A stretch of 64,000 bases of DNA from an uncultured Lachnospiraceae bacterium (GCA_949878435.1 CATLAK010000005.1:94930-158929), one strand, 5' to 3'. Numbered from the stretch's first letter, positions 52,563-61,661 are shown. Program-made: numbers and translations. Notes: a model not told the origin generated them from the sequence alone.

Positions 52563-52895
52563 TTATTGTCTATTATTTTCCCCCCAGACACACAGCTGGT
52601 CTAAAACATCCATAAGAGATTTTCCCCTCTCGCTCAGGCAGTATTCAACCTTGGGCGGTATCTGAGGATATTCTTTTCTGATAATGAGCCGGTCCGCCTC
52701 CAGCTCTTTTAGGTTGTTGCTGAGTGTTTTGTCCGACACTTTTTTCAGGTATCTTTTCAATTCATTGAACCTCACAACGCTAAACTCCATCAGACAGTAA
52801 AGAATGACCATCTTATGCTTGCCAGATATCAGCGACAACGTATAGCTGAATCCCGTATCTTCAAAATTAGCTTCTTTTATATAGTTCTTTATCAT
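52563..52895 (-). CDS. HxlR-family transcriptional regulator
   Basis: This 110-aa winged-helix protein has the HxlR core: TLSLISGKHKMVILYCLMEF, VRFNELKRYLKKVSDKTLSN and LKELEADRLIIRKEYPQIPP. HxlR proteins usually act as repressors sensing aldehydes, thiols or redox state. It is divergent from the flavin reductase at 53003 with about 107 bp between, so it probably controls that gene and itself. The RBS AAGGAAAG lies before the ATG. Confidence 0.93.
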   Translation of the reverse strand: MIKNYIKEANFEDTGFSYTLSLISGKHKMVILYCLMEFSVVRFNELKRYLKKVSDKTLSNNLKELEADRLIIRKEYPQIPPKVEYCLSERGKSLMDVLDQLCVWGENNRQ

Positions 52896-52920
52896 TTTAC
52901 ACTTTCCTTTAAGACAGTAC

Positions 52921-52948
52921 TTGCACTTTATACGTTACCTGCTACAAT
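52921..52948 (+). promoter_or_regulatory. Promoter of the flavin reductase gene
   Basis: TTGCAC (52921-52926), 16-bp spacer, TACAAT (52943-52948), about 55 nt before the ATG. It lies in the shared region between the divergent HxlR and flavin reductase genes, where the regulator would bind. Confidence 0.65.
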
Positions 52949-53002
52949 CATATATAAAGACATAGAACATGTCAATCCTATACAAGAAACGAGGTAATCA
53001 CA

Positions 53003-53569
53003 ATGAGAAAAAAACTCAGCATAACAGAAGGCATCTTTCCAATGCCGGTTTTAATGGTAGCAACCTACAATGAAGACGGCAGTGTCAATGTGATGAATGC
53101 CGCGTGGGGTACCATGCAGGAGAGAGACAAAGTTGCCCTCAATTTAACGGAAACGCACAAAACCGTTAAAAACATCAAGAAAAGAGGCGCTTTCACAGTA
53201 AGCATCGCTGACGCTGCCCATGTAGTGGAAGCCGACTACTTTGGCGTCGAATCGGGCAACAAAGTTTCAAACAAATTTGAAAACAGCGGTCTTACCGCCG
53301 CCAAGTCTGAAATTGTGGATGCTCCAATCATCAATGAATTTCCGCTCTGCTTAGAATGTGAATTTATTGAATATCAGGACAGCGAGTACGGCTGCGGCGT
53401 CATCGGCAGAGTCGTAAATGTCACAGCAGATGAAAAGGTTCTGGTTGACGGCAAGATCGATATGTCTCTGGTGAATGCAATCGCCTTTGATCCTTATACA
53501 CATGGCTACTATAAAGTGGGGGAAAGAGTGGGCGAAGCTTTCAGAGACGGTTTACAGCTTAAAAAGTAA
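53003..53569 (+). CDS. Flavin reductase family protein
   Basis: This 188-aa split-barrel flavoprotein matches the flavin-reductase-like family. It shows FPMPVLMVATYNEDGSVNVM, AAWGTMQERDKVALNLTETH, the conserved KTVKNIKKRGAFTVSI and VSNKFENSGLTAAKSEIVDA. It binds FMN non-covalently and reduces flavin or small acceptors with NAD(P)H. It is divergent from an HxlR regulator, a pairing common in anaerobes responding to redox-active compounds. The beta-lactamase-fold gene follows 41 nt later, probably co-transcribed. Confidence 0.92.
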   Translation: MRKKLSITEGIFPMPVLMVATYNEDGSVNVMNAAWGTMQERDKVALNLTETHKTVKNIKKRGAFTVSIADAAHVVEADYFGVESGNKVSNKFENSGLTAAKSEIVDAPIINEFPLCLECEFIEYQDSEYGCGVIGRVVNVTADEKVLVDGKIDMSLVNAIAFDPYTHGYYKVGERVGEAFRDGLQLKK

Positions 53570-53570
53570 C

Positions 53571-53604
53571 TTTGCGCCTCAGCGCAAAACGCTTCGGAAT
53601 GGAG
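53571..53604 (+). repeat. Short version of the leader repeat (ribosome site of the beta-lactamase-fold gene)
   Basis: GCGCAAAACGCTTCGGAATG followed by GAG matches the 3' part of the leaders of dapF and hslO, with the same distance to the ATG. A small GCGC/GCGC stem precedes it. The upstream part of the longer repeat is missing because a coding sequence ends here. Confidence 0.7.
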
Positions 53605-53610
53605 AAAAAT

Positions 53611-54423
53611 ATGAGTGACAATAAATTATGTATTACTATGCTTGGTACCGGACACGCAACGGTCACAAAGTGTTATAACACCTGCTTCGTATTAAGGGAA
53701 AATAATCAGTGTTTTATGGTGGATGCAGGCGGCGGCAATCAGATCCTCCGGATATTGGAGGAACAGGAAATTCCGCTCACGCAGATTCATGATTTATTTG
53801 TTACTCACGCCCATTCTGACCATATATTAGGCGCCGTATGGATCATCAGAATGATAGGTCAATTACTTCTTAACAACAAATATGACGGCAATTTAAAAAT
53901 ATATGCACATGAGGAAGTAGTTGATCAGTTACAGACAATATGTAGGATTGTCTTAATGACGAAAATCACAGATTTATTTGACCGGAGATTTGTATTCATA
54001 AAGCTGCACAATGGTGATTCCCATCATATCCTTAATCGGGAAATCACTTTTTTTGATATCAAGTCGACAAAACTTTTACAATACGGTTTCAAAATCAAAG
54101 AAAACAGCCTGTTTTTTTGCGGAGACGAACCGCTAAACAAAGAATTTTATGATGACGCGGCAGATTCAGATTATTTGCTCCATGAAGCCTTCTGCCTGTA
54201 CTCTGAACGGGAAAAATTTAAACCATATGAAAAACACCACAGTACCGTAAAAGATGTCTGCTCCATGGCAGAAGATCTGCATATCAAAAACCTTTTGCTG
54301 ATGCATACAGAAGACAGCCATATTGCGGATAGAAAAAAGCTATACGCAGACGAAGGGCAAAAGTTTTATTCGGGCAACTTAGTTATTCCGGGCGATGGCG
54401 AAAGTATTATGATTGAAAAGTGA
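53611..54423 (+). CDS. Metallo-beta-lactamase-fold hydrolase (RNase Z-like)
   Basis: This 270-aa protein has the metal motif VTHAHSDHILGAVW (H-x-H-x-D-H), a further ligand Asp in FFCGDEPLN, and C-terminal His residues in YEKHHSTVKD and LLMHTED. The N-terminus MSDNKLCITMLGTGHATVTK resembles RNase Z and related phosphodiesterases. It is shorter than tRNase Z (about 300 aa) and lacks an obvious exosite, so it may be a cyclic nucleotide phosphodiesterase or other hydrolase. The ATG at 53611 was chosen because GGAG lies 6 nt upstream; an earlier in-frame codon is within the leader repeat. Confidence 0.88.
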   Translation: MSDNKLCITMLGTGHATVTKCYNTCFVLRENNQCFMVDAGGGNQILRILEEQEIPLTQIHDLFVTHAHSDHILGAVWIIRMIGQLLLNNKYDGNLKIYAHEEVVDQLQTICRIVLMTKITDLFDRRFVFIKLHNGDSHHILNREITFFDIKSTKLLQYGFKIKENSLFFCGDEPLNKEFYDDAADSDYLLHEAFCLYSEREKFKPYEKHHSTVKDVCSMAEDLHIKNLLLMHTEDSHIADRKKLYADEGQKFYSGNLVIPGDGESIMIEK

Positions 54424-54449
54424 AAGTATGATACCGTCTCACCACATGA

Positions 54450-55343
54450 TTATACTTCCAGCATCGCTAAGTAACTATCCAATCTTGCATTTACATAACC
54501 TTCAAGCAACTTTTCCATTGCGCCAAGATTATGTTTTACATGATATTCATCAAACGCATTGTAATAAGAGACCCTGTCTGCAAATTTAATATCAATCGGC
54601 GGATATCCGGCTTTCATCAATTCCAAATTCACAAGTAGCCGCCCAGTTCTGCCATTTCCGTCGATAAAAGGGTGGATTCCCTCAAATTCAATATGAAATC
54701 GTGCAAGCCGCGGAATGATATGCTCTGTGCTGTTTCCATAGTCTTCCAGAAGCTGTTCCATTTTGGGCTGAATCAAATATGGCTGTGCCGGCTCATGTTT
54801 CGCCCCTACAATCCTAACAGGAACCCTTCTGTAAACGCCACGATCCTCACGTTTATCCGCCAATACGAGATAATGAATCTGCTTGATGATGCCCTCCGAT
54901 AAAAGCACCTGATCTTTTACCAAATCTCTCACAAAATCAAACGCCTCTTTGTGCCCGACCGCTTCCATATGGTCTTTTAGCGGCTTCCTGTCAATCGTCA
55001 GCCCCCGCAAAACCATATCTGTCTCACGCAAAGTCAGCGTATTTCCCTCAATTGCATTAGAATTATAGGTATACTCCACAACAAATTCTTCGGTCAGACG
55101 TTCCAATTCCCCCTTAGTCAGCGGACGTCTGCTGTCCAGTTCTCTTTTCTTTCTGTCAATCGCTGTCAATAAGCTTTCTGTGGCTTTGAAACGTCCATCA
55201 TCTGGTTTTCTCGCATCTATAGGAATCATCCAGCTGCGTCCTTCACGGGTGACACCCAAAATCTTACCTTCTGCACATAATACACGCACACGTCTATCGG
55301 AAATCCCCCACTTCTCTGCTGCCTGTTTTACCGTCATATACAT
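54450..55343 (-). CDS. Fic family protein with N-terminal excisionase-like HTH
   Basis: This protein of about 297 aa has an N-terminal MerR/excisionase-like DNA-binding segment (MTVKQAAEKWGISDRRVRVL, then GRSWMIPIDARKP). A helical linker with the inhibitory motif region NSNAIEGNTLTLRET follows; this is the S/T-x-x-x-E/G-N motif of self-inhibited Fic proteins. The catalytic motif HPFIDGNGRTGRLLVN is complete (H-x-F-x-D-G-N-G-R-x-x-R). Fic proteins transfer AMP or a related group onto target proteins. No separate antitoxin gene is adjacent, in line with the internal inhibitory motif. The target is unknown. The start is an ATG at 55343, with GAGG 10 nt upstream. Confidence 0.93.
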   Translation of the reverse strand: MYMTVKQAAEKWGISDRRVRVLCAEGKILGVTREGRSWMIPIDARKPDDGRFKATESLLTAIDRKKRELDSRRPLTKGELERLTEEFVVEYTYNSNAIEGNTLTLRETDMVLRGLTIDRKPLKDHMEAVGHKEAFDFVRDLVKDQVLLSEGIIKQIHYLVLADKREDRGVYRRVPVRIVGAKHEPAQPYLIQPKMEQLLEDYGNSTEHIIPRLARFHIEFEGIHPFIDGNGRTGRLLVNLELMKAGYPPIDIKFADRVSYYNAFDEYHVKHNLGAMEKLLEGYVNARLDSYLAMLEV

Positions 55344-55420
55344 AAACAGCACACCTCACTTTCAAAAACATTATACCCTCCCTTTCGGAACAATATCAAC
55401 CCAAAAGGAATAATAATATG

Positions 55421-55960
55421 CTATAAAGCGCCTTCTCCCAGCTTAATGACATATACATCAGCCTGTTCATTTTCAAACATAAAGCTATAACTATAAACGC
55501 CGCCGTTCTTCTGTATGGTCCGGACAGAAGCAAGATTACTTTTTTCAACAGACAGCTTTAACTTAGGCATGCCATATTTTCGCGCGATATCGCAAACCTG
55601 CCCCAGCATTTCCGTTGCGTATCCTTTGTTTCTCTCAGAGGGGCGCACACTGTACCCACAATTTCCTAAGTCCTTCAAAAAATCATTTAGCGTATGCCTT
55701 AAATCAATTATGCCGATTATTTTATTATCATCTCCTCTGACCGCAAAAAATGTATCCGTAACGACCCAGTTTTCATTTACCGTTTCCGGATTCATATTGA
55801 GGGTTACGGCAGACAGCCACTCCTCATAACTTTCCGTTTTGTCAAAAAGTTCGCTTCCGTTAATAATATCCTCCCCGTGTGCAAAATGTTCCCCGCGGTA
55901 CGCAAGCGCTTCTTCCTTTAATTCTAATGTAGGTCTTATCAAAGATATTCTTTTATTCAT
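55421..55960 (-). CDS. GNAT family N-acetyltransferase
   Basis: This 179-aa acetyltransferase resembles those that modify small molecules or ribosomal proteins. The CoA-binding region is GYSVRPSERNKGYATEML, followed by KLKLSVEKSNLASVRTIQKN. The N-terminus MNKRISLIRPTLELKEEALA is typical. The start overlaps the end of the TetR gene by 8 nt, so the two form an operon in which the regulator may control the enzyme. Substrate unknown. Confidence 0.92.
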   Translation of the reverse strand: MNKRISLIRPTLELKEEALAYRGEHFAHGEDIINGSELFDKTESYEEWLSAVTLNMNPETVNENWVVTDTFFAVRGDDNKIIGIIDLRHTLNDFLKDLGNCGYSVRPSERNKGYATEMLGQVCDIARKYGMPKLKLSVEKSNLASVRTIQKNGGVYSYSFMFENEQADVYVIKLGEGAL

Positions 55961-56549
55961 GTCCTACCTCCTCTGGCAGCAAAAGTCTTTTTATCTCATT
56001 TACTATTTGATCAGGAATGTCTTTCTCCATTTTCATCATCCTGCTGTACATTCGTACCCCCTGATATGCAAACACAATGAGGTGAAAAACTGCCTCCGGG
56101 TTTTCACAGCAAAACTCCTTCGTACGAATTCCATAGCTTATAAGTTCCATCCACACCGACTTTGAGCCTTCATACTGCCTCATCACCGAATTATCTGTTT
56201 TAGGGACTGCCGGATCACTAAAAAATTCGCACAGGGCAAGACTTAAGCTATTTTCACAGTCCAGCATTTCCTTTACATACCCAGACAGCTCCTCCTCCAA
56301 TATCGTGACCGCAGGAATACACTGCTCTATTTTAGAAGATATTTCAACCCTTTGTCTGTCGGAAAAAGAATTGACAATCTCCAGAAAAATTTGTTCCGTA
56401 CTCTCATAATGACGATACAATCCCCCCCGGCTAAGCCTCGTCTGTTCACAGATATCCTTCATCGTAACGTCTTTAAATCCCTTTTCCGCAAACAGACCAT
56501 ATGCCTTTTCCAAAATATCCTTCCTTGTCTTATCTCCCCGCACACTCAT
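55953..56549 (-). CDS. TetR-family transcriptional regulator
   Basis: This 198-aa repressor has the N-terminal HTH (ILEKAYGLFAEKGFKDVTMK, DICEQTRLSRGGLYRHYEST). The C-terminal ligand domain is all-helical. It precedes and overlaps an acetyltransferase gene, so it likely regulates that gene in response to a small molecule. The ATG at 56549 lies 6 nt after GGAGG; the upstream in-frame extension is rich in Arg/Lys/Cys and not TetR-like. Confidence 0.95.
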   Translation of the reverse strand: MSVRGDKTRKDILEKAYGLFAEKGFKDVTMKDICEQTRLSRGGLYRHYESTEQIFLEIVNSFSDRQRVEISSKIEQCIPAVTILEEELSGYVKEMLDCENSLSLALCEFFSDPAVPKTDNSVMRQYEGSKSVWMELISYGIRTKEFCCENPEAVFHLIVFAYQGVRMYSRMMKMEKDIPDQIVNEIKRLLLPEEVGHE

Positions 56550-56648
56550 TTTGCGCCTCCTTTTGCAACACTCATGTCGCTTTTTATTATGCGTCACTTG
56601 TGTCGCTTTGTCAAGCCCTCTTTTGCATTTTCCATAACCAATGCCCCT

Positions 56649-57848
56649 TTAATACACATCCATCAACAAAAAATCCGCCAAATGCACAATCTTAACCCCG
56701 TTGACATTCCCCGATGCAAGGGCATCAAGCGTCACCACATATTTGGGGTAATGATCCCTGATTTCAAGCAGATTAGCAATCTCCCGGTCGGATTCCTCCG
56801 GCAGATTGCGGCACACCTGCACATAGATGCGCTCATCGCGTCTCACCGCCACAAAATCAATCTCTTTCGCTTCATTCTTGCCGATATATACCTCATAGCC
56901 TTTTCTGCGAAGCTCAAAATAAACGATATTTTCAAGCATAGCGGCAACATACTTAGGATTGAAACCCATTATGCAATATTTTAAGGACGCATCCGCAAGA
57001 TAAAACTTCTCCTGCGTCTTCAACACAGACTTCCCCTGCATATCATATCTCTGACATCGATAAATCACGAATGCTTTTTCCAGCCATTCCAGATAATTAT
57101 AAACAGCTTCCACCGACAGCGAACGTCCCTCGCTTTTTAAGAACTTCACAATCGCATGCGCCGAAAAAGTCTTGCCCACATTTTCCACCACATACTTCAC
57201 CACACGGTTAAAAAGATCAAAATTCGTAATCTTATGACGCTTGGTAATATCGCTGGAAATAACAGAATGATAAATCCCCTCCACGATCTGATATGCCCCG
57301 CGCTCATCCACACCGCTGCCCGCCACAATCGGAAAACCTCCCATCCGTATATACTCATTCAAAAGCTCCCTAGGCGCGCGGTCATCTGATTTCTTAAATT
57401 CCAAATATTCTGCAAAAGATAGTGTAAATACAGGAATCAAAATATACCGCCCTGTCAGATAAGTGGATATCTCACTTGACATCAACTTAGAATTAGAACC
57501 TGTCACATAAATATCCGTATTGGCATTTTCCAGCAGACTGTTGACAGCTTTTTCCCAGCCGGTAATTTCCTGTACCTCATCAAGCAAAAGATAATATCGT
57601 TCCTCCCCAACCATCCTCTCCTTGATACCATTATACATATCCTTATCCGTCATCCCATCTTCAAGCTCTTCCGAAGTATAAGACACACTAATGATTCGCT
57701 CCGCGCAAACCCCATCCTCAATCAAATTCTCTCTGAGCATTTCCAAAATCGTAGACTTCCCGCAGCGCCGAACCCCCGCCAGCACCTTCACCAGCGCCAC
57801 ATCCCGATACTTCTTCAAAATATCCATATAATAAGGTCTAACAACCAT
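56649..57848 (-). CDS. AAA ATPase with C-terminal DUF4143 domain
   Basis: This 399-aa protein has Walker A in VLAGVRRCGKSTILEMLREN, Walker B in RYYLLLDEVQEITGWEK and an arginine-finger region in TDIYVTGSNSKLMSSEISTY. The C-terminal DUF4143 winged-helix/nuclease-like part contains FDLFNRVVKYVVENVGKTFS and the KEIDFVAVRRDERIYVQVC motif, a PD-(D/E)XK-like D-x-D/E-x-K pattern. Such genes occur in many copies in gut Clostridia and Bacteroidetes and spread by transfer. Function is unknown; roles in defence or stress have been suggested but not shown. It is monocistronic. Confidence 0.9.
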   Translation of the reverse strand: MVVRPYYMDILKKYRDVALVKVLAGVRRCGKSTILEMLRENLIEDGVCAERIISVSYTSEELEDGMTDKDMYNGIKERMVGEERYYLLLDEVQEITGWEKAVNSLLENANTDIYVTGSNSKLMSSEISTYLTGRYILIPVFTLSFAEYLEFKKSDDRAPRELLNEYIRMGGFPIVAGSGVDERGAYQIVEGIYHSVISSDITKRHKITNFDLFNRVVKYVVENVGKTFSAHAIVKFLKSEGRSLSVEAVYNYLEWLEKAFVIYRCQRYDMQGKSVLKTQEKFYLADASLKYCIMGFNPKYVAAMLENIVYFELRRKGYEVYIGKNEAKEIDFVAVRRDERIYVQVCRNLPEESDREIANLLEIRDHYPKYVVTLDALASGNVNGVKIVHLADFLLMDVY

Positions 57849-58157
57849 CTAATCACCTCCTTACCACCAGCATACCCAAAAACATTCACAATATCAATAG
57901 TTTTTACTGAAAATTCGTAAAAACTATTAACTTTAGCCGACAAGACCGTCGCAATGTGGACAACAGGATATTGGCAGGGCAGCGGCGCGTATGACTAGCA
58001 GATGTTGGATAGTGCGGAGGGGATGGCAAAACAAAACTAAACAGAGGAAGGAAGAATTGTAAAATAGTACGCAACTGGTATTTGCTTTTTAGCACTTAGC
58101 AAATTCTTTATTCTTGTTGCCATATACTTTATAATGGCAATAAGGAGTGTGATTTTT
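57849..58157 (+). other. Intergenic region upstream of the XRE regulator
   Basis: This 309-bp gap has no supported gene. Near its right end lies a dyad, TTTGCT and AGCAAA around TTTTTAGCACTT (58081-58103). A TATAAT at 58130-58135 is about 20 nt before the ATG, with no clear -35. The dyad could be an autoregulatory site for the XRE protein. Confidence 0.5.
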
Positions 58158-58634
58158 ATGAATATGAATATTATATCGAAATACTTACGGCTTTTGCGTA
58201 AAAGCAACAACTACACGCAAGATGATTTAGCAAAAGAGTTAGGCATATCAAGGCAGGCAGTATCAAAATGGGAAACAGGGACGGCTATTCCCGACTTAGA
58301 AGTTTTATTGAAAATTTCTAAATTATATGGCATCACGATAAATGACATATTAGAACCCAAGATACAGCCTCATCGGATAACCGATTTTGAGCAGATTTCA
58401 ACAATTTCTGAAAAAGAACTGAAAGAAGTATTAGGACAGTTTGACACTAATTCGCTTGTAACAGCTTTAATGGGGGCATCTCCCGAAACAAATAGTTTTT
58501 GTGAAAGATTGTTTCCCCATATAGATTTTGCAATGACAAGAAAAAATATAGGCAGAATCAGGATAGAAACTGTTGAGGATATGCAGAACCAAATTATTTC
58601 TATGGTGAACTTACAGGCTATGGCGAAAAAATAA
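58158..58634 (+). CDS. XRE-family helix-turn-helix regulator
   Basis: This 158-aa protein has an N-terminal Cro/C1 HTH (YLRLLRKSNNYTQDDLAKEL, then GISRQAVSKWETGTAIPDLE). The rest is a helical region (EQISTISEKELKEVLGQFDT) of no known family, possibly an effector or dimerisation domain. The ATG at 58158 has AAGGAG upstream; an in-frame ATG 24 nt earlier is part of the leader. It is divergent from the DUF4143 gene and convergent with the glycosyltransferase. Targets unknown. Confidence 0.9.
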   Translation: MNMNIISKYLRLLRKSNNYTQDDLAKELGISRQAVSKWETGTAIPDLEVLLKISKLYGITINDILEPKIQPHRITDFEQISTISEKELKEVLGQFDTNSLVTALMGASPETNSFCERLFPHIDFAMTRKNIGRIRIETVEDMQNQIISMVNLQAMAKK

Positions 58635-58656
58635 CCGTGCGCAAAGACAGCAGCAC

Positions 58657-59688
58657 CTACAAAGCCTTTGCGGCTTCTTCGTAGTACTCCTTCGCCTGTT
58701 CCTTCATTCCCAACGCTTCATAGCATCTTCCCAAGCCGTTAAGGGGCAGATCACTGCCGCAATGGATATTCAGGATGCTCTGGGTCTCGTACGCTGCATT
58801 ATAAAACCAGATTGCAGCCTCCTTGAAATCTCCCTGCCCAAAGTAATATTCTCCCAATTCATAGCATACCTCGCTTACCCCTTCGCTTGCCACATCTTTC
58901 ATGGCATACCGGTACATCTTAAGGAAATCCCCTCGCAGCCTTGCTCCGCGGACCACCACGCACACCGCTTCCTTCATCTGATCCGGGGTTGTCTCTTCCC
59001 CGTCCGCTATACGGGTAAAATAATCCTCCGCCCTTTGCAGCTCCTTTTCCCCACCGGAAATCAAAAGCTCCTTCGCATACATGGTAGCAAGGCGACCGGA
59101 TAAAACCTGTCCGTCTTCCGTCATTTTTGCAAAGATTTCCATATCCCTTCCGGCATGGTTATTTTCCGGCAGATGGGTAATCTCAATATCACTGTCGAAG
59201 ACCACCGGGAGGAGCCGCACGGTCTCATGCACCGGTTCGATCCAGCAAAAACTTCGGCACCTTTTGAAAAGCTTGGGGCGGAGTTCTTTGTCATAATTAT
59301 ATACCGTGCCGAAAGAGAGCTGGTTCCCGTAGTACATCTGCACGATCTCCACTTCCTCCACCAGCGTTTCCTTTAAAATCCGGAATTTTTCCCTGTTTTC
59401 TTCATCCAGCACCTCATCTGCATCTGCTGTATAGATATAATCGCATCCTGCCTTGGAAAAAGAAAAGTTTCTCGCATCGGAAAAGTTACCTGTCCATGCA
59501 AAATCATATACTTTGTCCGTATATTCCCCTGCAATTTCTTTTGTCCTGTCTCCGGAGCCGGTATCTACAATAATGATTTCGTCCATCAAATCCCTGATAC
59601 TGTCAAGGCAGCGCCGCAAGATGCGCTCTTCATCCTTAACGATCATGCACAGACTGATGGTAATTGCGGAATGCTTTTCTTTTCCCAT
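58657..59688 (-). CDS. Family 2 glycosyltransferase with TPR repeats
   Basis: This 343-aa protein starts with a GT-A domain: SLCMIVKDEERILRRCLDSI, IIIVDTGSGDRTKEIA and the metal-binding DAD in YTADADEVLDEE. The second half holds TPR-like repeats (ELQRAEDYFTRIADG, SEVCYELGEYYFGQGDFKEA and GLGRCYEALGMKEQAKEYYE). Enzymes with this architecture (SunS-like and related) glycosylate proteins, peptides or lipids; no substrate peptide is adjacent. It is divergent from the DUF6020 gene, which may share the same envelope pathway. Confidence 0.92.
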   Translation of the reverse strand: MGKEKHSAITISLCMIVKDEERILRRCLDSIRDLMDEIIIVDTGSGDRTKEIAGEYTDKVYDFAWTGNFSDARNFSFSKAGCDYIYTADADEVLDEENREKFRILKETLVEEVEIVQMYYGNQLSFGTVYNYDKELRPKLFKRCRSFCWIEPVHETVRLLPVVFDSDIEITHLPENNHAGRDMEIFAKMTEDGQVLSGRLATMYAKELLISGGEKELQRAEDYFTRIADGEETTPDQMKEAVCVVVRGARLRGDFLKMYRYAMKDVASEGVSEVCYELGEYYFGQGDFKEAAIWFYNAAYETQSILNIHCGSDLPLNGLGRCYEALGMKEQAKEYYEEAAKAL

Positions 59689-59710
59689 ACGTTTTCTCCC
59701 TTAGATACGA

Positions 59711-59739
59711 TTGACAACTTTGTCACTTTCAACTATAGT
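59711..59739 (+). promoter_or_regulatory. Promoter of the DUF6020 gene
   Basis: TTGACA (59711-59716), exactly 17 bp, TATAGT (59734-59739). A second TATAAT a few bases later could extend or shift the start. The gene's ATG lies about 60 nt downstream. Confidence 0.78.
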
Positions 59740-59799
59740 GTTTTATAATACACTATATATCATATCATAGGATTTATTTTTAGAACAGGAGTTATTGCA

Positions 59800-61656
59800 A
59801 TGAACGCTATGCCGAAGCGCAGACTGATTTTCAAAGCCGTCCAAGGCTTTTTCACTACATGGGCACTGATGAAAGCCAGCCGTATGGAGCCGGGCAATAT
59901 CCTTACCCTGCTCTTTTTTACCTTAAGCTTTATTTTCTATTTATATGCAGATGATAAATTTTCCAAATCCGCATGTAAAAATAAGCGGCAGCTGGTCCGC
60001 GTCTCGCTTATCACCGCGGTGCTCTTTACCGTTCTCTACATGGCAGTAGATTATCCCCATTACATAGAAACCTTGACCAATCCCTTGTTTCGGCTCGGCA
60101 TTCTTTTTTCTGTATTCTTAGGCTTTACAATCCTGTTTTACTATCTGCTAAGACTGTTATATTCCCTAATCGAGGATACGGTGTCCCTGCATTCTTTTAT
60201 TTTTACGGACTGCTACGATAATGCCGACCTTCAAGCGAGTTCTGCCTGCCGCTTTCAATTTCTTTCAAAATGCAAAGACCGGCTCCTTGCCTTTTATATA
60301 AAGCACACCGCCCTGTGTGCCTTTTTGCTCTGCATGCTCTGCTGGATGCCCTATTTCCTTTACCAATATCCGGGAATCATGACGCCTGACAGCCTGAACC
60401 AGTTCGAGCAGGTGCTGGGGGTGATTCCTTACAGCAACCATCACCCGTTCATGCATACCCTTCTGATCAAGCTTCTTTACACCATCGGTCTTAAGATAAC
60501 CGGCAGCATGCTCATCGCCCTTTCCTTTTATACCTTCTTCCAGATGTGCATGCTTTCCCTGTGCATCTCTTATTTTATCGGAACCCTAAAGCAATATCGA
60601 ATAAGACCTGTTATCTGCTTTATCATAACCCTATTTTATGCGCTGGTGCCTTATCATGCCGTGTTCTCCGTCACCATCTGGAAGGATATCCTTTTTGCGG
60701 CGGCAGTACTTGGATTTAGCTGTGCGCTCCTGAGACTTTTTAAGAAAACCGGCATCTTTGACCTGTGCGTTTTCGGCATCTGCGCTCTTGCGCTCTGTCT
60801 CTTCCGCTCAAACGGCTGGTATGCCTTTCTTCTTTGCTTTCCCTTTCTCCTTTTCCATTTCAGGAAGAGAAAAAAGTGCATGCTTCCCCTTTTGTGCGCC
60901 GTCCTTTTTACTGCCGTTATCATCAAGTACCCTGTCATGAACCGCCTCCATGTGGTGCAGCCGGACTTAGTGGAATCTCTTTCTATTCCGGTTCAGCAGG
61001 TTACCGCCGTTATATGCCATGACAGAGAATTAACGGCTGAAGAACGAACACAGATTGAACAGGTAGTAGACCTCACCTACATCAAGGATTTATATGATCC
61101 TTATTTTGCTGACAACATCAAAGAACTGGTGCGCGCCGGCAATCAGGATTATCTGGCAGCGCATAAAGGCGAATTTTTCAAATTGTGGGCATCCCTTCTG
61201 CTCCGCTACCCCGGCGATTATCTGACCGCTTATATCCATCAGACCTACGGCTACTGGTACCCAGATTCCTTCTACTTGGTAGCGGAAGCTGAGGGCGTAA
61301 GCGCCACTTCACTCGGTGTATCTCACACCCCTTTGATTGGCGGTCCTCTCGTCGTCAAAGCCAAGGAAATTTCTATCAAACTGGGTGGAATGCTTCCCCT
61401 TTACGGAACCCTCTGGAGCATGGGCGTGGTGTGCTGGGCACTGATCTTCTGCATCGGCTGCGCTTTTGTCCGCAAGGAAAAAAAGAAGCTGATTCTCTAC
61501 CTCCCAAGCGTGGCGTTGCTTTTGACGGTGCTCATTGCCACCCCTGTAGCAACGGAATTTCGGTATGTGTACTTTATGGTGCTTTCCCTGCCCTTTTACC
61601 TGATGTCCGCCGTGCTTACGCTGCCGGGAACGTCAAATGCACAATCTACCCATTGA
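59800..61656 (+). CDS. DUF6020 family polytopic membrane protein
   Basis: This 618-aa protein has about twelve helices and a large extracytoplasmic loop near the C-terminus (about residues 400-510). After four N-terminal helices comes YQYPGIMTPDSLNQFEQVLG and SNHHPFMHTLLIKLLY, the diagnostic DUF6020 motif; this region resembles the catalytic loops of glycosyltransferase-C (PMT/oligosaccharyl-transferase-like) membrane enzymes with acidic and His residues. It may transfer sugars from lipid carriers to envelope polymers, but this is not established. The neighbouring divergent TPR glycosyltransferase supports an envelope role. RBS AGGAG lies 9 nt before the ATG. Confidence 0.88.
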   Translation: MNAMPKRRLIFKAVQGFFTTWALMKASRMEPGNILTLLFFTLSFIFYLYADDKFSKSACKNKRQLVRVSLITAVLFTVLYMAVDYPHYIETLTNPLFRLGILFSVFLGFTILFYYLLRLLYSLIEDTVSLHSFIFTDCYDNADLQASSACRFQFLSKCKDRLLAFYIKHTALCAFLLCMLCWMPYFLYQYPGIMTPDSLNQFEQVLGVIPYSNHHPFMHTLLIKLLYTIGLKITGSMLIALSFYTFFQMCMLSLCISYFIGTLKQYRIRPVICFIITLFYALVPYHAVFSVTIWKDILFAAAVLGFSCALLRLFKKTGIFDLCVFGICALALCLFRSNGWYAFLLCFPFLLFHFRKRKKCMLPLLCAVLFTAVIIKYPVMNRLHVVQPDLVESLSIPVQQVTAVICHDRELTAEERTQIEQVVDLTYIKDLYDPYFADNIKELVRAGNQDYLAAHKGEFFKLWASLLLRYPGDYLTAYIHQTYGYWYPDSFYLVAEAEGVSATSLGVSHTPLIGGPLVVKAKEISIKLGGMLPLYGTLWSMGVVCWALIFCIGCAFVRKEKKKLILYLPSVALLLTVLIATPVATEFRYVYFMVLSLPFYLMSAVLTLPGTSNAQSTH

Positions 61657-61661
61657 TGCAC

